NCBI GenBank assembly: GCA_013399695.1
Contig: VXAU01003702.1
Coordinates: 406,046 to 470,045 of the forward strand
Reading direction: 5' to 3'
DNA length: 64,000 nucleotides
Source of the DNA: Formicarius rufipectus
Taxonomy: Eukaryota; Chordata; Aves; Passeriformes; Formicariidae
This document shows, in pieces, positions 1 through 14,500 of the stretch. The notes beneath the pieces were generated by a model. The model was given only the letters and a program-made list of their open reading frames with translations, searched no databases and was not told where the DNA came from. Position 1 is the stretch's first letter. Every line of letters starts with the position of its first letter. Made by a program: the position numbers and the translations under genes.

Positions 1-3000
1 TGCTACCAATTAATGACATTGCCACAACTGCTTTGGGAAAGTGACTGACAGAAAGAAATGGAGTTTAGGAGTATAGGAGAAGGGATTAAAACATTTTGGA
101 GTTGTGAGAGTAATTAATTAGTGAGGTGGCTCTGGAAGGCGGGTGGTTAATTCCCCAGGAAAATGCCTCCTGTAATCTTGCCTTGCGTTTTGCTTCCTAT
201 AACTTGTGTTCAGCCCATACCACAGGCCGTTTTCAGCTCCACACACTGCTTTGTCAAGGAGGGGCCGACTGTTGCTTGCCAGTGTAGGTGGCCTGCAGGA
301 TGCTCTGTAGCACAGCCATATGTTCCCTGGCTCCTGCAAGGCAAAAGATGGGAATTTCTGCTCTCACTGCATAAAGCACCTGATGCCCAAGTCCATAGGA
401 CATCAGTCTGGCCTGGCAGAGGCACACTGTCCACAAAATCAGGTTTGTCTAAGTCAGATTTTAGTCAGTTCAGTATTATGCCCTGATGGGCTATAAATAA
501 GATAATTAGATCAGGTAAGAGTTAAACAACTATTTACAGCATCTACTGGATTGTGAAGAGATAAAACCATAAAACATGCTGTTTATGACTTTATTGCACT
601 CTTAGCTGAGAGGTAAGGACTTGTTCCTCAGGTAACTGCTCAGTCCTTATGCTGGAGCCATATCCCAGCAAACTTCAACTTCTTCCAGGACAGAACATCC
701 TTGCTCTATCCTTTGCCTTTAAGTCTAGCTCATCATTTGGGTGCTTGTCTCATCAGACCCATCAGGGCATGAGAATGATGTTCCAGTGCAGGTATCTCTG
801 AGGAGTGTACACTGCCTGAAAGGTTCAAAGCATGCCCAAATAACTCCCTTTCCTTGAAATATTCAGGACCACTGTGTGTACTGATCTTTATGTCATGTGG
901 TGCTGTTTAGTGTCAGGAGACTGCCATGGGAATGCTCTTACACTTTTGTAAGAATTCCTGTTAAATGAGAGAGTTAGTGACTGACTCCTTGTCCCTTTGT
1001 ATGCTCTACTATGATCACAAATCTACATTTTTGAAAATTCTTTCACATTCTGCAGTAATTTGCCCTTCATTTTCCCCTGCCATGTTCCTCATTTACCTCA
1101 GTCAAAGCAAGAGACAACACGAGCCTTCTTACTTGCTTCACAGTAGCCTTTAATGTGCCTAGTAATCAAAGAGCACCAGTAATGTATCTGACAGGCCTAA
1201 CAGTGGTTTGGAATGCAAAACTGTGTGTTTCCCATGGAGTCCACACAACAAGCCAGAAATCACAAATAACTTGTCAGCTTGAGTCCCTCCATCTTCCTGC
1301 TTTGACATATCTAATCAGTTCAGTCAGAATTCCAACCTAAAAAATAGTTATCCACTCTATATAAAAGCATTACTAGAAAACTTTTTTATTTTATTAAGAA
1401 GAGCACAAGGAATTGAAAAGTGTTGAACTTCACAAGTGCTCTCTTTCTCAAAGGCTTCTATATCAACATTACTGATTTTAGACATCAAAACCTAATGTCT
1501 CTACATGCTAGTGTTGAAAATCCTAACCACAGTGGAAAATTGAACTGCACTCTTTCTCCATCATCAGAAATAGAAGCCCTGCAATCAGAGCTGAGCTGAC
1601 AGGTTTATTCATGATGTATGAAGCAACACTGAATCCAACTCAGCCTTCTGTGGCTGTGTTGGCTCTGCAATGGTAACAGTAGTAAAATCATCATTACAGT
1701 TATGACTAGAAAAAAAAAAAAAAGTCCCCAAAAGCCATTCAAAGAGCCACAGAGGGAGCCAACACATTGAGAATAAAGCTACTGGCTTCTACAATGCCTC
1801 TATTTGCTATAATTACATTTTAAGTAAAAATTTGACTGTGTGTTTAATTGTTGCTGTATTTATGTAGAAATAGAGTGTAATTTGATGACACAGACTTCCT
1901 TGGAAAGTGATATTATAATAAGCTTGGAAGTAAACTAGATGCCTCTTTAAAATAACTGAACAATAACTAGTCAGAATCTGGGACTGGAACAAGAATTTAG
2001 CATGCTGAGAAACTGAAGAAAGCACCCTAATAGGTAGTCTTAATCTTTCAGGAACAGTGAGCCATACAGAAGTTGTGAAGTTAAATGTAAAAAGACTGAA
2101 GTATTTTCAGAGGTGTGAGAAGGTCTCTGGTAAATGGCTATGGCTGATAGGTTTGAGATTTTTCAACAGAATATGTAAGGGAACAACAGAGCTGCATTCC
2201 TTAAAGAATACCTGCCACAAAATATTATACAATGCAGTATGTTTTCCCATCTCTTCTTATCATGTTGTGTTTAGGGATGAGTTCGGAAGAAAAACCATAT
2301 GGGATTATTCTTCTCTTATTTTCTCTCCTTGGATTTATCTGTTAAATTGCACTGTGCACATCAGTGACTACTTGTCATTGAAGACAGTAGCACACCATCT
2401 GAATTCACAGTTTTGCATTACAAAGCACAGTATTTAAAGGATTAGAATATTATTTCCGGATAATTTTCAAAAAGAAGATCTGGCAGTCCAAGAGGAATAC
2501 ACTAGGTAGTGCTAATTTTTGTCCAATTCCATCCCTAAGTAAATGTCATACTGTGAATAAACAACTTGGATGTCATCCAAGTATAAAAGATCACAAACAG
2601 TAATTGTGCTATGTAAGCAAATCAGAAATTCTGATACTGATTTAAATAGGACAAAGATATTATTCATGATCAGAAGTAAAAGTTTATGAAGGAAGCTTTT
2701 TAGTTGTACATTATCTTGTGATTTTACTTCAAATGGAAATGCTTCATGCATGACTATATTTTGCATCTTTGTGAAAAAGGTATTACTTTGGAGTCAAGCT
2801 CCCGTAAAAATCTAGTCCTCAAACTGAGTCAACTTTCAATTATTTACTATTGAACAACTTCCTTTTATTCCTACTACGAAAAATACTTTTGGTTGAGTTA
2901 CCTCCAAAACCAGATTGTGAATAAAAACAAGCTTAGAGAACATGTCATCTTTGCTCTTTATTCATACCACTCATTAACTATTTCTAATCAAGAGTTTTCC

Positions 3001-6000
3001 AGGCAAAAGTGCCTCCAGTTATTCTCCCGAGTTAGAACATGGCACATCAGAAAGTGTAAAAGTAAACATAGCTGAATATTCACCTTCTTATTACTTGTTT
3101 AAGTTACAGAAATGACTGGGCTGTTCTCAGAAGGAAAGAGTCACAGACCAGAGCTCAGTAAATGCTTGTTTAGGGCTCCTTATGGTATTGAATGAAAGAT
3201 AATAATGACACATGATATTCTACTGCTGTAAATTGGCACCACTAGTAGAAATTTGTTCACTAACTTTTGTACCTGTGATTGTGACATTTGACCAGGTACA
3301 CTCTATGACATTCTAATGTTATGCTATGCCAAGCTATCCACAGCTGATATCGAAGCAAAAAGTCAGTATAATTTTTGCACTCCTGCATAGGAGACAAATT
3401 CAGTCATACTTACACATTTATTTGGATTATGCTTACATTAGAAAACAATTCCTGCAGTGGCTGATCAGATATTTAGGACTGTGAATCTAGACTTACCATC
3501 GCTGCCACAGACCATGTTTAGTGACTACCATAAAACGGCATGGAGCCAGAGTGAAACCTCAGTCATCCATTTCAGCTTGGGTCTAGAACTCTAGTTCCTC
3601 CTGTCCCAGGCAGCTGGAGCCACAGTTATTCTCTCTACTTCTGAAGGAAAAAAGTGTTTACCTGTCCTGCTCTTCTAGGAATATTATTCCTGGAGGTCAT
3701 CTCTCTTGTGCTTGTAAACCCTTTAAAAGTAACGTGGATGTAGTCATGGGTGATTTATCCTGCTCTGGTTCTGTGCTAGCATCATTTTTTAGCCCAAATT
3801 ACTCGCCCCACTTTTTAATTTGTTAGTAGCACACACCACGATTAAAGTGAGCAGTCATATCTTCTACCACCTTGCAGTCTGGTAAGCTTTAAATCCCAAC
3901 TCTCCAAGTTTATTCTGACAGAATACTCTTCTCATCTCACAAAATTCATTCATTCAAGCTCATACTGAACCTTTCTGTGCAGTGACTAAACTTGCACTAC
4001 ACATATACTTCTTTGCTAAATGCTCCCCATCTTCATGTTTGCAGACTGCATTGGCTCTCTCCATTGCTGCACCCCACTGGTGTACTCAGGCCTTCATCAA
4101 CCAAAGTGCCCACCTTCATCTTTTCTCTTTGGTGCAATAGGCAAAACCCAGCTTGCAGCAGAATTTCTGAGTATAAGCCCTTCTGTATATGGCCTTGCAT
4201 GTTGCAGTGTTAGCATTTCATTTCTATTAACAAGGTCAAGCATTAATTTTTACAATACACCAACCCTTATCAATATTGATAGCTTCCAATGCGACACTGT
4301 CAGCTAATTTCATAAAAATACAGTCCCCCTCTCTGTTCCAATCACTAATAAAAAAATGATAAGGAAAGGAAGTGTAGTCAGGCTCCAAACAATCATGCCT
4401 ACCAGATCTATAAGATTGCATACACTCTGGTAATGTTTTACATTATTTACAAAGAACAGCAATGATTGTTTCCTGGTTTATTCATTACACAATCTCTAAG
4501 AACAGACATGGAAGTACATTGTGTACTTCTGCATGACTGCAAGGCTCACAGGGCAGTGAAGTGGGTGGACACTTACCTACAGGCTAATAGGTGCTGACTA
4601 AATATAGAACTTTTCAGAAGCCTAAGAATGATATAAAAATGTTGGATTTCTTTAAAAAAAGTTTCTATTTTCTACACAACACCAACACTTATGTAATCAT
4701 CAAAAGCATTAACTCCCCATTCTTCTCAGATGTAGACAGATGTTCTTACAACATGTGGTCATCAGAAAAATGCATCTTAATGGTACAAAAGCTGGCAATC
4801 TAATGTGAAAGACTAAGGGAAGTGTACTAGAGGTCTGCAGTGCAGCCAGCAATCCACTGCTCTGCATCTGGTTCTGGACTCAGCCTGGGAGGTAACTCTG
4901 CAGCATAAACTCCGCTACTCCCTTGGCACATTGGAGAAACAGAGAAAGTCAGTGGTGCTGTTTGTCCAGAGCTGAGCCCTGCCTTTTATCATTCAGGATG
5001 GACATGGTAAGATTGACTGACCCATTCACCCCTTTTTACCTCTACAACTAAAGCAAACAGGCCTCTGAAATGATTTGGTGGTTAGGAGGATCTCAGAGGT
5101 CAATGCCACAGAAACATTGCAGTATTAACCTTTACAGTCACTGAGTGACTCTGACTCTCCTCATAAATCCAGTAGAAATAACTGAAACTCACAAATGAGG
5201 CTCCTGGAGAAAGGAAGAAAATCCAGTGACATTTCTGATGGGCAAGAGAATGATGTGGCACAGCAGGACCAAGATGCCCTCTCTAGCAAGAGGGACAGAT
5301 TTTGCGTGTGCATTCTCTACTAGGACATGAAGAAAGTAAAAAGGCGCTTCCTTCAGGATGTCATTACTTAGTTGTATGCACATCCTTAGATATGTGTGCC
5401 TGGGAAAGTGAGATCTGGGGAAGAAAATACATTTTGTGGCATAAGGCAAGAACACATTATTCATTTTGTCCCTCAGAACCTGTGCATTTATTAATACTGG
5501 AGAAAATTCCAGCATGTTGACATTGATTCTTTTTTTTTCCTCTCCTTTCTTCAAATTTCAGCAAAAGTTAACAAAAAATGTCCAGCAGAACATTCAAACG
5601 TTGAGGGGTTGCATTTTCTTGCAGTCTGATTTTGGTCCAGCTGAAAAGCTGCAGCCCTTCACCACAGTCTGTTTCAAGACTCCAGTGCTCATTTTCTTGC
5701 TCCTTCATGCCCTGTAATTCATTCATGATGCAACCCTACCAGGAACTGGAAACAAAATTATTTCCTTATCTTCCTCTGATGAAAAACGATCAACTAAATT
5801 TTTTTTCAAACAAAAAATTACTTAAACTGACAAAGCTATTTCTGACATTACAAATACTTTCAGTGCAGTGTTCCATGCAGTCCTAATTTGGGCCTATTCT
5901 AACAGATTCATTTGAATGGTGAGGAATCAGACCACAACTTTGGTGCTGTATATAAAAGACATATTCCTTCTTTGGCAAGCACAGTACCCTTTCCACAGTG

Positions 6001-9000
6001 AAATTAGAGTGGTTTAGTTTGGAGACAAGGCAGAGTCGTGTTCATCCAGTGTAAGAGAAGGAATATTGGTTTTATTCCCAAAACCTGTCGGAGGAGTGAT
6101 GTGTGCCCGGTGAGCAGCCGCCTCACTGGAGAGCCTGGCGCTCTGTGCCACAGCTGAGACCCACAGCCCATTACTGCTTCATCCAAGGAGCAATTCATGT
6201 TTCTGCTTGGACTGCTTATTGGCACAAATTGCTGCATTTTAACCTCATGAATACTCAAAGGGCAAGTTTTAGTGACAATTTAGTCTTGTTTCAACACCTC
6301 AGGTTGTTCCATACTGCTGTTTGGGGTCTGAAGCTTGCTGTTTCGGGAGATGCTTTTAACTGTAGGTCAGCAGCAAACATAAGCGGGCTGGAATCATACT
6401 GAAGTCCTGCTATCAAACAACATTTGGTGTTGAATAAACAAATATTAAGGGAGAAAGAACTGTAGGAGATGTTACTGTGAAGATAAGGAACCTGCTTGTT
6501 AGAGCAATCCAAAATCCTTGCAGAATTCCTACACTCATAAGACTCTTTAGGTCTGACTATTATCAAATCCTAGGTTTTGAAATATTTCTGGGATGTGATA
6601 TAAAAACTGGTTGGTTGGTTTGTTTTAATTCTGATTCTTAGTAAATGGAAATTCTGGAAAGATTCATGAAGCATTTTGCTGTTACATGTATCTGGATAGT
6701 TGGATTCTCATGCTATTAATATTTCTTCAGCTTCATCTTTGAGGAATTTATGGCACGAATATAAATTATGAAGACAGTAAATTTGCACAAAAAAACTATG
6801 GTGCCTTATGCTCTTCCCACTTCAATATATCCAAAGGATATATAGAACTACAAAGATAAGTGATATTTTTCTTTCCCAGGTTTTAAAGTTTCATAACAAA
6901 ATTGTCAGCCTGACAAAATGATTAACACACTGACTTTCTTTTAATCCTTAAAGTGAGTCAGTATTTATTTTGCTTTTGTATTTTGCTTTTCCAAAATTGA
7001 AGCCTTCAGAACTGAAGGCTGTCCTCAAAATCTCCATCAGTGCAGAAAGGGAGCTCTAAATAAAATATTTCCTGAGCATTAGATGGGACCACATTTTCTG
7101 AAAGAGAAAAATTACATCAATGGTACCACAATTTCAGTCTGGTTTAAGGTAGTCTATATCACCAACACCTTCTATTCCAATAGGATAATTCTTTGTCAAC
7201 ACAACCTTAGTATATTTTTCCTGTTAAATTATCTGCCAATTCACCAGTAATGATCAAATCACCAAGAGTTCAACCTTCACACTTATCCAAGTCCTGTCCT
7301 GCAGAGAAATAATTATTCTCCTGTCTTTTCATGAAGATGTCATTAACAAGTGCAAGAATTACTATTTTCACCTTCCTGATGAGCAGAAGAACATAAATGA
7401 AAATAAGTCTTTGGTGGCAGGAGCTTTTCAACTGTCTTGACTACCATTAGAAGAAAATCAGTCTGGACCTGGAACCTGTATTATTACTTTGTACCTGCAA
7501 CTGTTTTGTCTTGCATTCAGTCTGAAAAAAAGCATTACATATTCAAGCAGTCTGCTGTATTGTGTTGATCTGTACTGGAGAAACAAATCAGGCTTCAGCA
7601 GAAAATTATACCAGTGCAGGGTCTCTTTGGCCTTTATAGCCTCCCACTGTGTTTAAGATTGGACAATTTAGATTTTTAAAAAAAAATCCATTTATCTTTG
7701 CATATCTGGAGGCTAATCAGTAATATCTCATTTAAAAAAGAAAACACCAAACCACTTTAAAAGGGAAAAAAAAAAAAAAAAAAGGAGGGGAGGAAAGAAA
7801 GACCTCCTTTGGAATTACATTGTAATTAACTATAAGTAAATAGGAGAGGTTGTCAGGACTTGTAACATATGTTCCTTACTTTTATGTCACATCAGCTTGT
7901 AGCACTGCTGGTGTTGTGTCATCCTGGAGAGATTAGTGAGAATGTTCTGAACCTCCACCTGAGAAGGAGGAGAATACTTTGAATGCACACATTTGCTCAT
8001 GAGCCAAGCAATATACTCTGTTTACCAACCATTCTTCACAAAAACAAAAACTATTGATCTCCTGGAGGTATCGTCACTGCCTGGCAGGCACAAGTAAAAT
8101 ATTTTATGTGTTGTTATATTCCTTTGACACATCCTGTCCTGTGGGTGGTGATTTTTTTTTTCCGAATTTATAGAAACAACTCTAAGTTTAGAGATTTCAT
8201 TGCTTGCAGTGAATTTTTTTCCAACTTTTGCATAAAGAGAAAAGTTGTATATTTGCCTTTTCTCCATTGTCTCCCTCCCATTGTATTCCACTGACAATAG
8301 CAAAGGGGGAGAGCTAACAGCATGCATGGGAACAGTCTCATTATTTGTGAACTGATTGTGGGGAAAACATCTGTTTTTTGCCTAGCTTCACTTGTTTGTA
8401 CACATTCACTGCTTCCAATGATGCAGTGTGGAGAAGAAAAAGGAAAACAAAACACAGCAAATCTGCCCTGCTTGTTGATTGTCTCAGGGTCTCTCAGTCC
8501 CACTTGTGCAGTAGCTCCCAGCCCAACAAGAAATGATAAGCCACTGAACGGAGTATATTTCCATATTATCCTTCAGAAAAGATTCTCATAATCCTCAGCT
8601 TTTGTAGAGGAGTCATGACAAAGAGCATGGCTTCTTCCTTAAAACAAACACCAAGGGGAAAAAGAAAAATCTTCTAAAATGGATGTTGAGTAAATCCTCT
8701 TCCTCCTCCATCCTCAAAAATAAAATCTGATTATCTACTCCTTCAGTACTACCATAAATGTTTTCTTCATTTATCACCAAGAAATACATCTGTGTTCAAT
8801 GTCAGTTCATGAAATTTGGTTTAAAAAAATAAATTTTGTCCTTTAAAGTGTCAATTATTCTTACCATAGTCAAACACAGCAGTCCAGCATGTACAAGTAA
8901 TCTTAAAAGGGAAAACGAGTGCATAAAATACACCACTACCTGACAGCCTGCTCTCAGCATACTATACCTTCCTAATGTTAAGCAAAAAATAAAAGTCAGA

Positions 9001-9944
9001 GGACAGTTATTTTGTTCACCTCTGAACCCACAGACCCACTGTGTGAAAGATCCCACTGATCCTGTAAGCAGTTTGGCCACATTATTTTGCAGGAAAACTT
9101 ATCAGTAAACATCCTGACAAAAGCGGTTTTGTAATTCAAGATCACAAGTTCTTTGCAACTTTTCAACGTCTGTTGACTATTGGTAGGCTGACCTGTTGTC
9201 CTTTTACTAACTAGTTCTTCCAGTTCACTTTTCTCCACTCTTCAGTCCCCCTTAAGTCACCAATCTGCAAAAAGCTGGCATGACTTCACAGTTCTTGCAG
9301 TACAGCTTGCTAGCTTTTGCCTCAATGCACTTCTTTTGTTTGTCTTGTACAATGCTTGCAAACTATAATGTCAGTGACAATTGTACCACAGAACTAATAA
9401 TGCTTTGGTGTTGGAGAGGGCAATGATCTGGGTCTGGGTTTTTTTTTTTCCCCTTGGACAAAACATATTTGGCTTTATCAACTTTTCTGTTTAGAAGTTG
9501 GATTAGTACCCATAAAGGAGAGCCCTTGATTAATTGCAGCTCACAACCTCTGAAAGCAATTCTACTTTGAGTTCTGCAGGCATGACATCTGGCTCTTGCA
9601 CAGTGCTTTTCTTGCATAGATCTCAAAGCACTTGATGCAGGAAGTGAGGTCATTCTGCAGATGTAAAACCTGAGAAATGAGAATATGGAGGCAGTTCCTG
9701 CAGTCTCATCCTGAGTTTGAGTAGAAAAAAACAACTAAAACAACATAGAAGAATATTAGTTCTCAGTAGTCTAGATATACAGCATACCTGTCTTGAAGGA
9801 AAAATACAGTTTTCAAGTGTAGGAGGCAAGCAGAGATACAAAAATAAATACTAAATACAAAGGAATTAAAAGCATCCCTCAGAGTGTTTTTTAAACTTTA
9901 AAATGCATCTCTTCTTTCTTTTACCTATTCCCCCAGGAGAAAAA
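1..9944. other. AT-rich non-coding stretch, no gene recognised
   Basis: Both strands are broken by frequent stops. The longest open frames are about 125 codons, have no recognisable domain and look like chance frames. No tRNA-like or other RNA gene was seen. Local structure is limited to A or T runs (about 1709-1722, 7766-7784, 8151-8162) and one perfect short palindrome at 7001-7020. CpG is scarce throughout, as in bulk bird intergenic or intronic DNA. Old, heavily mutated repeats may be present below what the eye can detect. Confidence 0.7.
7001..7020. repeat. Perfect short inverted repeat
   Basis: The sequence AGCCTTCAG-AA-CTGAAGGCT has two perfectly complementary 9-bp arms around a 2-base centre. 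It is too short and too tightly closed to be a miRNA hairpin. It could be a palindromic protein-binding site or chance. Confidence 0.6.
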
Positions 9945-10056
9945 GATCACAGAGTCACAGAATATGCTGAGTTGGATGGGACCCACAAGAATCATGGAGT
10001 ACGTCTCTTAGCCCTGCACAGGATCATCCCCAAGAGTCACACCATGTGCCTAAGAG
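9945..10056 (-). mobile_element. CR1 LINE 3' tail fragment
   Basis: Read on the plus strand, the block opens with the short CACAGA(A/G)TCACAGAAT repeats that are the reverse complement of the CR1 3'-terminal octamers. It then runs through the conserved tail that follows (the 'GAGTTGGATGGGACCCACAAG' type region, the 'CCTGCACAGGATCATCCCCA' type region, and ACACCATGTGCCT). Similarity fades after about 10056, so only ~110 bp of 3' UTR remains. This is the usual extreme 5' truncation of bird CR1 copies. It has no coding content. The subfamily cannot be assigned by eye. Confidence 0.8.
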
Positions 10057-10785
10057 TATCATGTTCTGGTACAGAACCAGTACTTTGTATCCTCACAACT
10101 TTTTTCCAATAATGCAGTGGATCCAGACATTGCATCTTAACGAGATTTTTAGCCAAAATTCCTCACTCTTTCAGCATGAAACCTATGTTGATGATGTGTT
10201 CTGGAACATATCTCTATTTCAGTCAATGTCTAGATTGACAACAAAAGATGATAAATTCCTTGGAGAAAGGGAAGCTGCTTTAGCCATTGGAAGAAAGATA
10301 TAAAGAGCTGAATGATTGCCCCTCAAAATCCTGAAATCTGATCACTAGAAGTATAGTCTCCAAAGCCCATTCTGCAACACAAATCATATGCACATTTTCA
10401 GCACAGCTTGAGTTGACCTGATTAAAGTCAAAATTATTTCTAGGTTTTAACAAAAACGTAACACCAACTTTCCATTTTTGAAGGATTTATAAAATTATTA
10501 CACAGACCCTAACATTTTCAAACTGCCAAACACTTTTTAATTTGGATGAGATTCTCACAACTAGCTAAATATCTCTCCACAGTTATTTATTCTAGTCTCA
10601 GCACAACTAGCATTTTCTAGTGGAGTAGCCAAATTTGTTATTCAAAGTTGGTTTAGATTGAAAGATTTGTCACAACTTTACAAGTAGTACAATTGACAAA
10701 CAGTTACATTAAACACTTTCCATCTTTGCTGTCCATATCAGTCTGTGAACATCACAATATAATTAGGACATTGGTAGTTTAGCAT

Positions 10786-11529
10786 TGTGCTGGTTTAATG
10801 GTAAACCAAGCAGGAGAAATAAGTCCAACTCAGAATGAGATTTCAAGTCACAATAAAAATTTAATAAAAAGACCATAATAAATACACTGATACAGTAGAA
10901 AACACCATTTGACACCAGAAAAAAAAACAGATGTCAGCCCAACATAGTGGGGCACAAGCAGAATTGAGCTCACCAACACCTGTACTGAACACCACATGGC
11001 CCCCCAAGTATAAAGAAAAAAGAAATAGGAAACCTACTGGTGAAGGGGATGGTCAGTCTTGTTGAGAGTCACAGTTCTGTTGAGGCTTTGGCCCTCTTCT
11101 GAATCTAACAAGACATTCCATTCCCAGAACCCCAAGTTTATATCTGCTTGGGCTCAAATGGGAATGCCCAGTCCCTCCCCCAGGGTGGAGAGTTTCACAA
11201 TGGATGATTTACTCTGTGAGGTCAATCAGGGCATATTTTTGGCATCCCTGATGGCCCATTAGAAGACATGACCCCTCAGGTGGGTGTGAAGGTGCTGATG
11301 ACTCCCCAGAGGGAAGTTATCACACCTGAGTCATTGGTGTGAAGACAGGAAAACTTCCTTATATCACAGAAGTTCCTAAAAACCCAGCTTGTAGCCTGAG
11401 GGGCTGGGTGTACCCTGGGCAGGTGCTGCAAATGATTCATTGTTAGCAGTTAATGAGAAAATTACATAGAGGGTTTAGAATACACACCCACACAGTGACA
11501 AACTGGTCATGGCTACTATAACCAGGACA
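10786..11529 (-). mobile_element. Solo LTR of an endogenous retrovirus (copy A, reverse orientation)
   Basis: On the minus strand the 744-bp element starts TGTCCTGG and ends CCAGCACA, the TG...CA ends of an LTR. The flanking AGCAT at 10781-10785 and 11530-11534 is a perfect 5-bp target-site duplication. A TATA-like TATAAA lies at 11137-11142 on the minus strand, and an ATTAAA-type polyadenylation signal near 10858. No retroviral coding sequence adjoins it, so it is a solo LTR left by recombination between two LTRs. The same family occurs inverted at 34922-35671. A 5-bp duplication fits class III (ERVL-like) or related elements, but the class is not proven. Confidence 0.9.
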
Positions 11530-14500
11530 AGCATTCATGTCAAAATCATGATATCACCTGATACATTAGGAAGTCTTACCAAAAAGGGGAAAAAAATTCA
11601 TTAGCTGACAATGGATGTGTTCTCTCATTAAGAACAGAAAACACAGGCTTAATAACTCCTCAGGAGTTAGGATTTCACAGGAAAAATATTAAAAAAATAA
11701 GAAAAAAAAACACACACAATAGATCTCCTAGTGTCCATCCTCCAAACATAGCAGTCCACTTTGAAAAAAGGAAGCTATGGACTCTACCCTGATATTTGAA
11801 ACCAAAGCTTTATCCAGGTAGATGACTGTCAGCATGCTCACATGCTTTTGCAGCACACTTTCATCCTTGGGGGCAATAGAACAAGCATGACAGCCTTCAA
11901 TTGCTGGTGTGGATCCAGCTGGGAGAGGGATGGGTTCTGCATTCAAGTCATCAGAAATGATCAGGGAGTGGGGCATCTTCATCCTGTTGGCTCCCTTTGA
12001 ACTGTAGCTTGTATCTTTCCTTAACTTTCTTCCTTCTCTTTTAAAAGGGAGTATTCCCTCACTCTCTTTTGTTCGCTTAGGTGATACATTTATGTAGGGT
12101 CAAAGATCATCTTATACTATTGAAGAATCTGTGTTTTCAACCATATTGCGAATCTCTCTGATAATAGCAGAAATATTCTTCTCTGGAATGTTGAACATGA
12201 TGTTGTCTGTGATCCTTTAGTCTCAATACTTTAAGAAAACCAGAGCAAAGCCCACCCACCAGATTATTTCTGTTTTTCAAATTACATTCCCTTTTTTCCT
12301 GAAGAATCTAGATTTTGAAGCAATAGTTGCTCTGAGCATGAATAATACCATCTTAACTAAGAAACTTTCAGTATGCTTTTAATTTACAAATGAGAAGTAC
12401 TGATTTGGCTCTAACAGAACATTTACATGCTCCATGGAGATGTCAAACACAGAGATGTTCATGTGGCCTCCCCATTTAATAGAATGACAGCAAGAGGGAA
12501 AGAAAGCACTTGAGGGATTAATCCAATCATTACTTTCAAGATGCTTCTGTTTGAAGGAACCTTGAAGAGGTTTCCGTCATTCTACACAGATTAATTTATT
12601 GAGAACAACCTAAAACAAAGACTGTTAAGGGCTCACCAAATCATCTGAGAAGATTCCGGGTCCAGAAAAGGCACAAAGGGCACTCATTGACTGCATTTTC
12701 ATTAAAGATTTTCATACTTAGCTGTCACTACCAACACTCATATCCTTGCCACCTCGACTGAAAAGTCTCTTTTTCTTCTTTCTGACTCTTGCTTTAGCTA
12801 TAGCTCATAAATCAAGTCACTAAATTCAGCTAGTGCTTTCACTGCATCTTATCTGAAAGCACATCCCTCTTGAGCTCCCACTAAAATAATCTCTCATACA
12901 TCTTTCATCGCAGTTACTTCTACCTCGTTCTCCTAATCCCCACAGTAGACAAAGCAAATCCCATAAACCACTTGCTGCTTATATCAGCTTTTACCTAGAT
13001 CAGCTCCAAAAGCAATGTAGAATCTTGACAGAGAAAAGCCTGGAACCAAACAGATGATCTTCATAACCCAGTAATGTCCAGGTGCCACATATAAAAGGGA
13101 AAGAAAAGGCTTAGGGGAACTTTTTGAGGGTAGGGCTGGGTCTGTGAAGGTGGTGCTATGTTACTGTTAGAAGGGCTTTAACATTGAAACTCTAGGGAGA
13201 GTGCAGGAAGGTTATGGAAATCGTCACCAGTGGTCTGGGAAAGATGGGAGTGTCCTGCTGTTCAGTGGAATGGTGTTTTGAGAAAGTGAAGTATATGAAG
13301 AGCTCTCTAAATATCTTTCATTCTATCATCAAAGTGGTGGATACTGATCTTTTGGAAATCCTTCCTGGGCTATATTGTAGTCTCTCTATGCTTCCATACT
13401 GCCTGCTTCTGAATTTAGCATCAAATTCTTTTTTTGCATCTTCCTTTTCAGTTCTCTGAGCATAATTTCTGCATGAATCTCTGTTCTACTTTCTCATCAA
13501 ACTGATTGTCCTTGCCATATTGCTTTTCTGTCTCATTACCCTCTCTCTTTCTATTTTCTCTGTATTTCCAGTTATATCTTGAATGGTCTTTCAGTTCACC
13601 CCATTAGTAAAATCTCACATCTATCCTTATAGCATGTTAGTTCACACTACTTGGTTAGGCAAGGAAAAATGAACAAGAGTCTTGCAGTGCATCATATATT
13701 GGTAAATTAGCATCAGTATTAATACATTACCACAAAAGACAAATTACTTAAAAGCTTCACTGCCTCTGAATTTACATCCTTTCTTATGCTGGATTATTAA
13801 GGAAAGAAGATAGGCATCTCCTACATGTAGTATTATGTAAGAATTTGGGCATCCAAATCAATTCATATGTGCAGGAATAGCATTTTATAGTTGTCTTCAA
13901 GTACTTAACACATTCACCATAATGATTCTTCAGTATAAAAGGAGAGGTGTTTAGGTAAAACACAAGTAGGAAACTGAAGACAGGACTTGAGACTTTACAC
14001 TCAGATTCTCATTTGTCAGTATTTTATTTAGCAAAATAACTCTTAGAGAAAACACCCAAAACCCAAAGCTCTGCTTGCTGTTATATGCTCAGCATTGAAT
14101 ATGAGCGTAAAGTCATCAAGATGACTACAAGAGAGTTATATTATAGTATATATTCTCTAGATTACTGAACTAGTGCTCTCTCTTAACCTTTTTCATGGAT
14201 TTTCACAGATGAAAACTACTTATATTATATGTGAGAGCCACCAGTTTTGATGGACAGGTACCAGGATGCCAGTGTTCTTACGGCTGCTCAAGTGCAAAAT
14301 GCTGCCATATTTGGAAATCAGACTATTTCTCTGCAGTACAGATAGGTGTAAGATGTGGTTGTGCAGAGTGACTTTAGTGAATCACATTTATCTGTACTTG
14401 TCAAAAGTTAAAGTTGATGCATTGAAAGGGATTTTTTTTTTTTTTGTTCTACAGAAGATATCTGGGAAAATATACAGGATAGTGCCTGGTATTATTTAGG

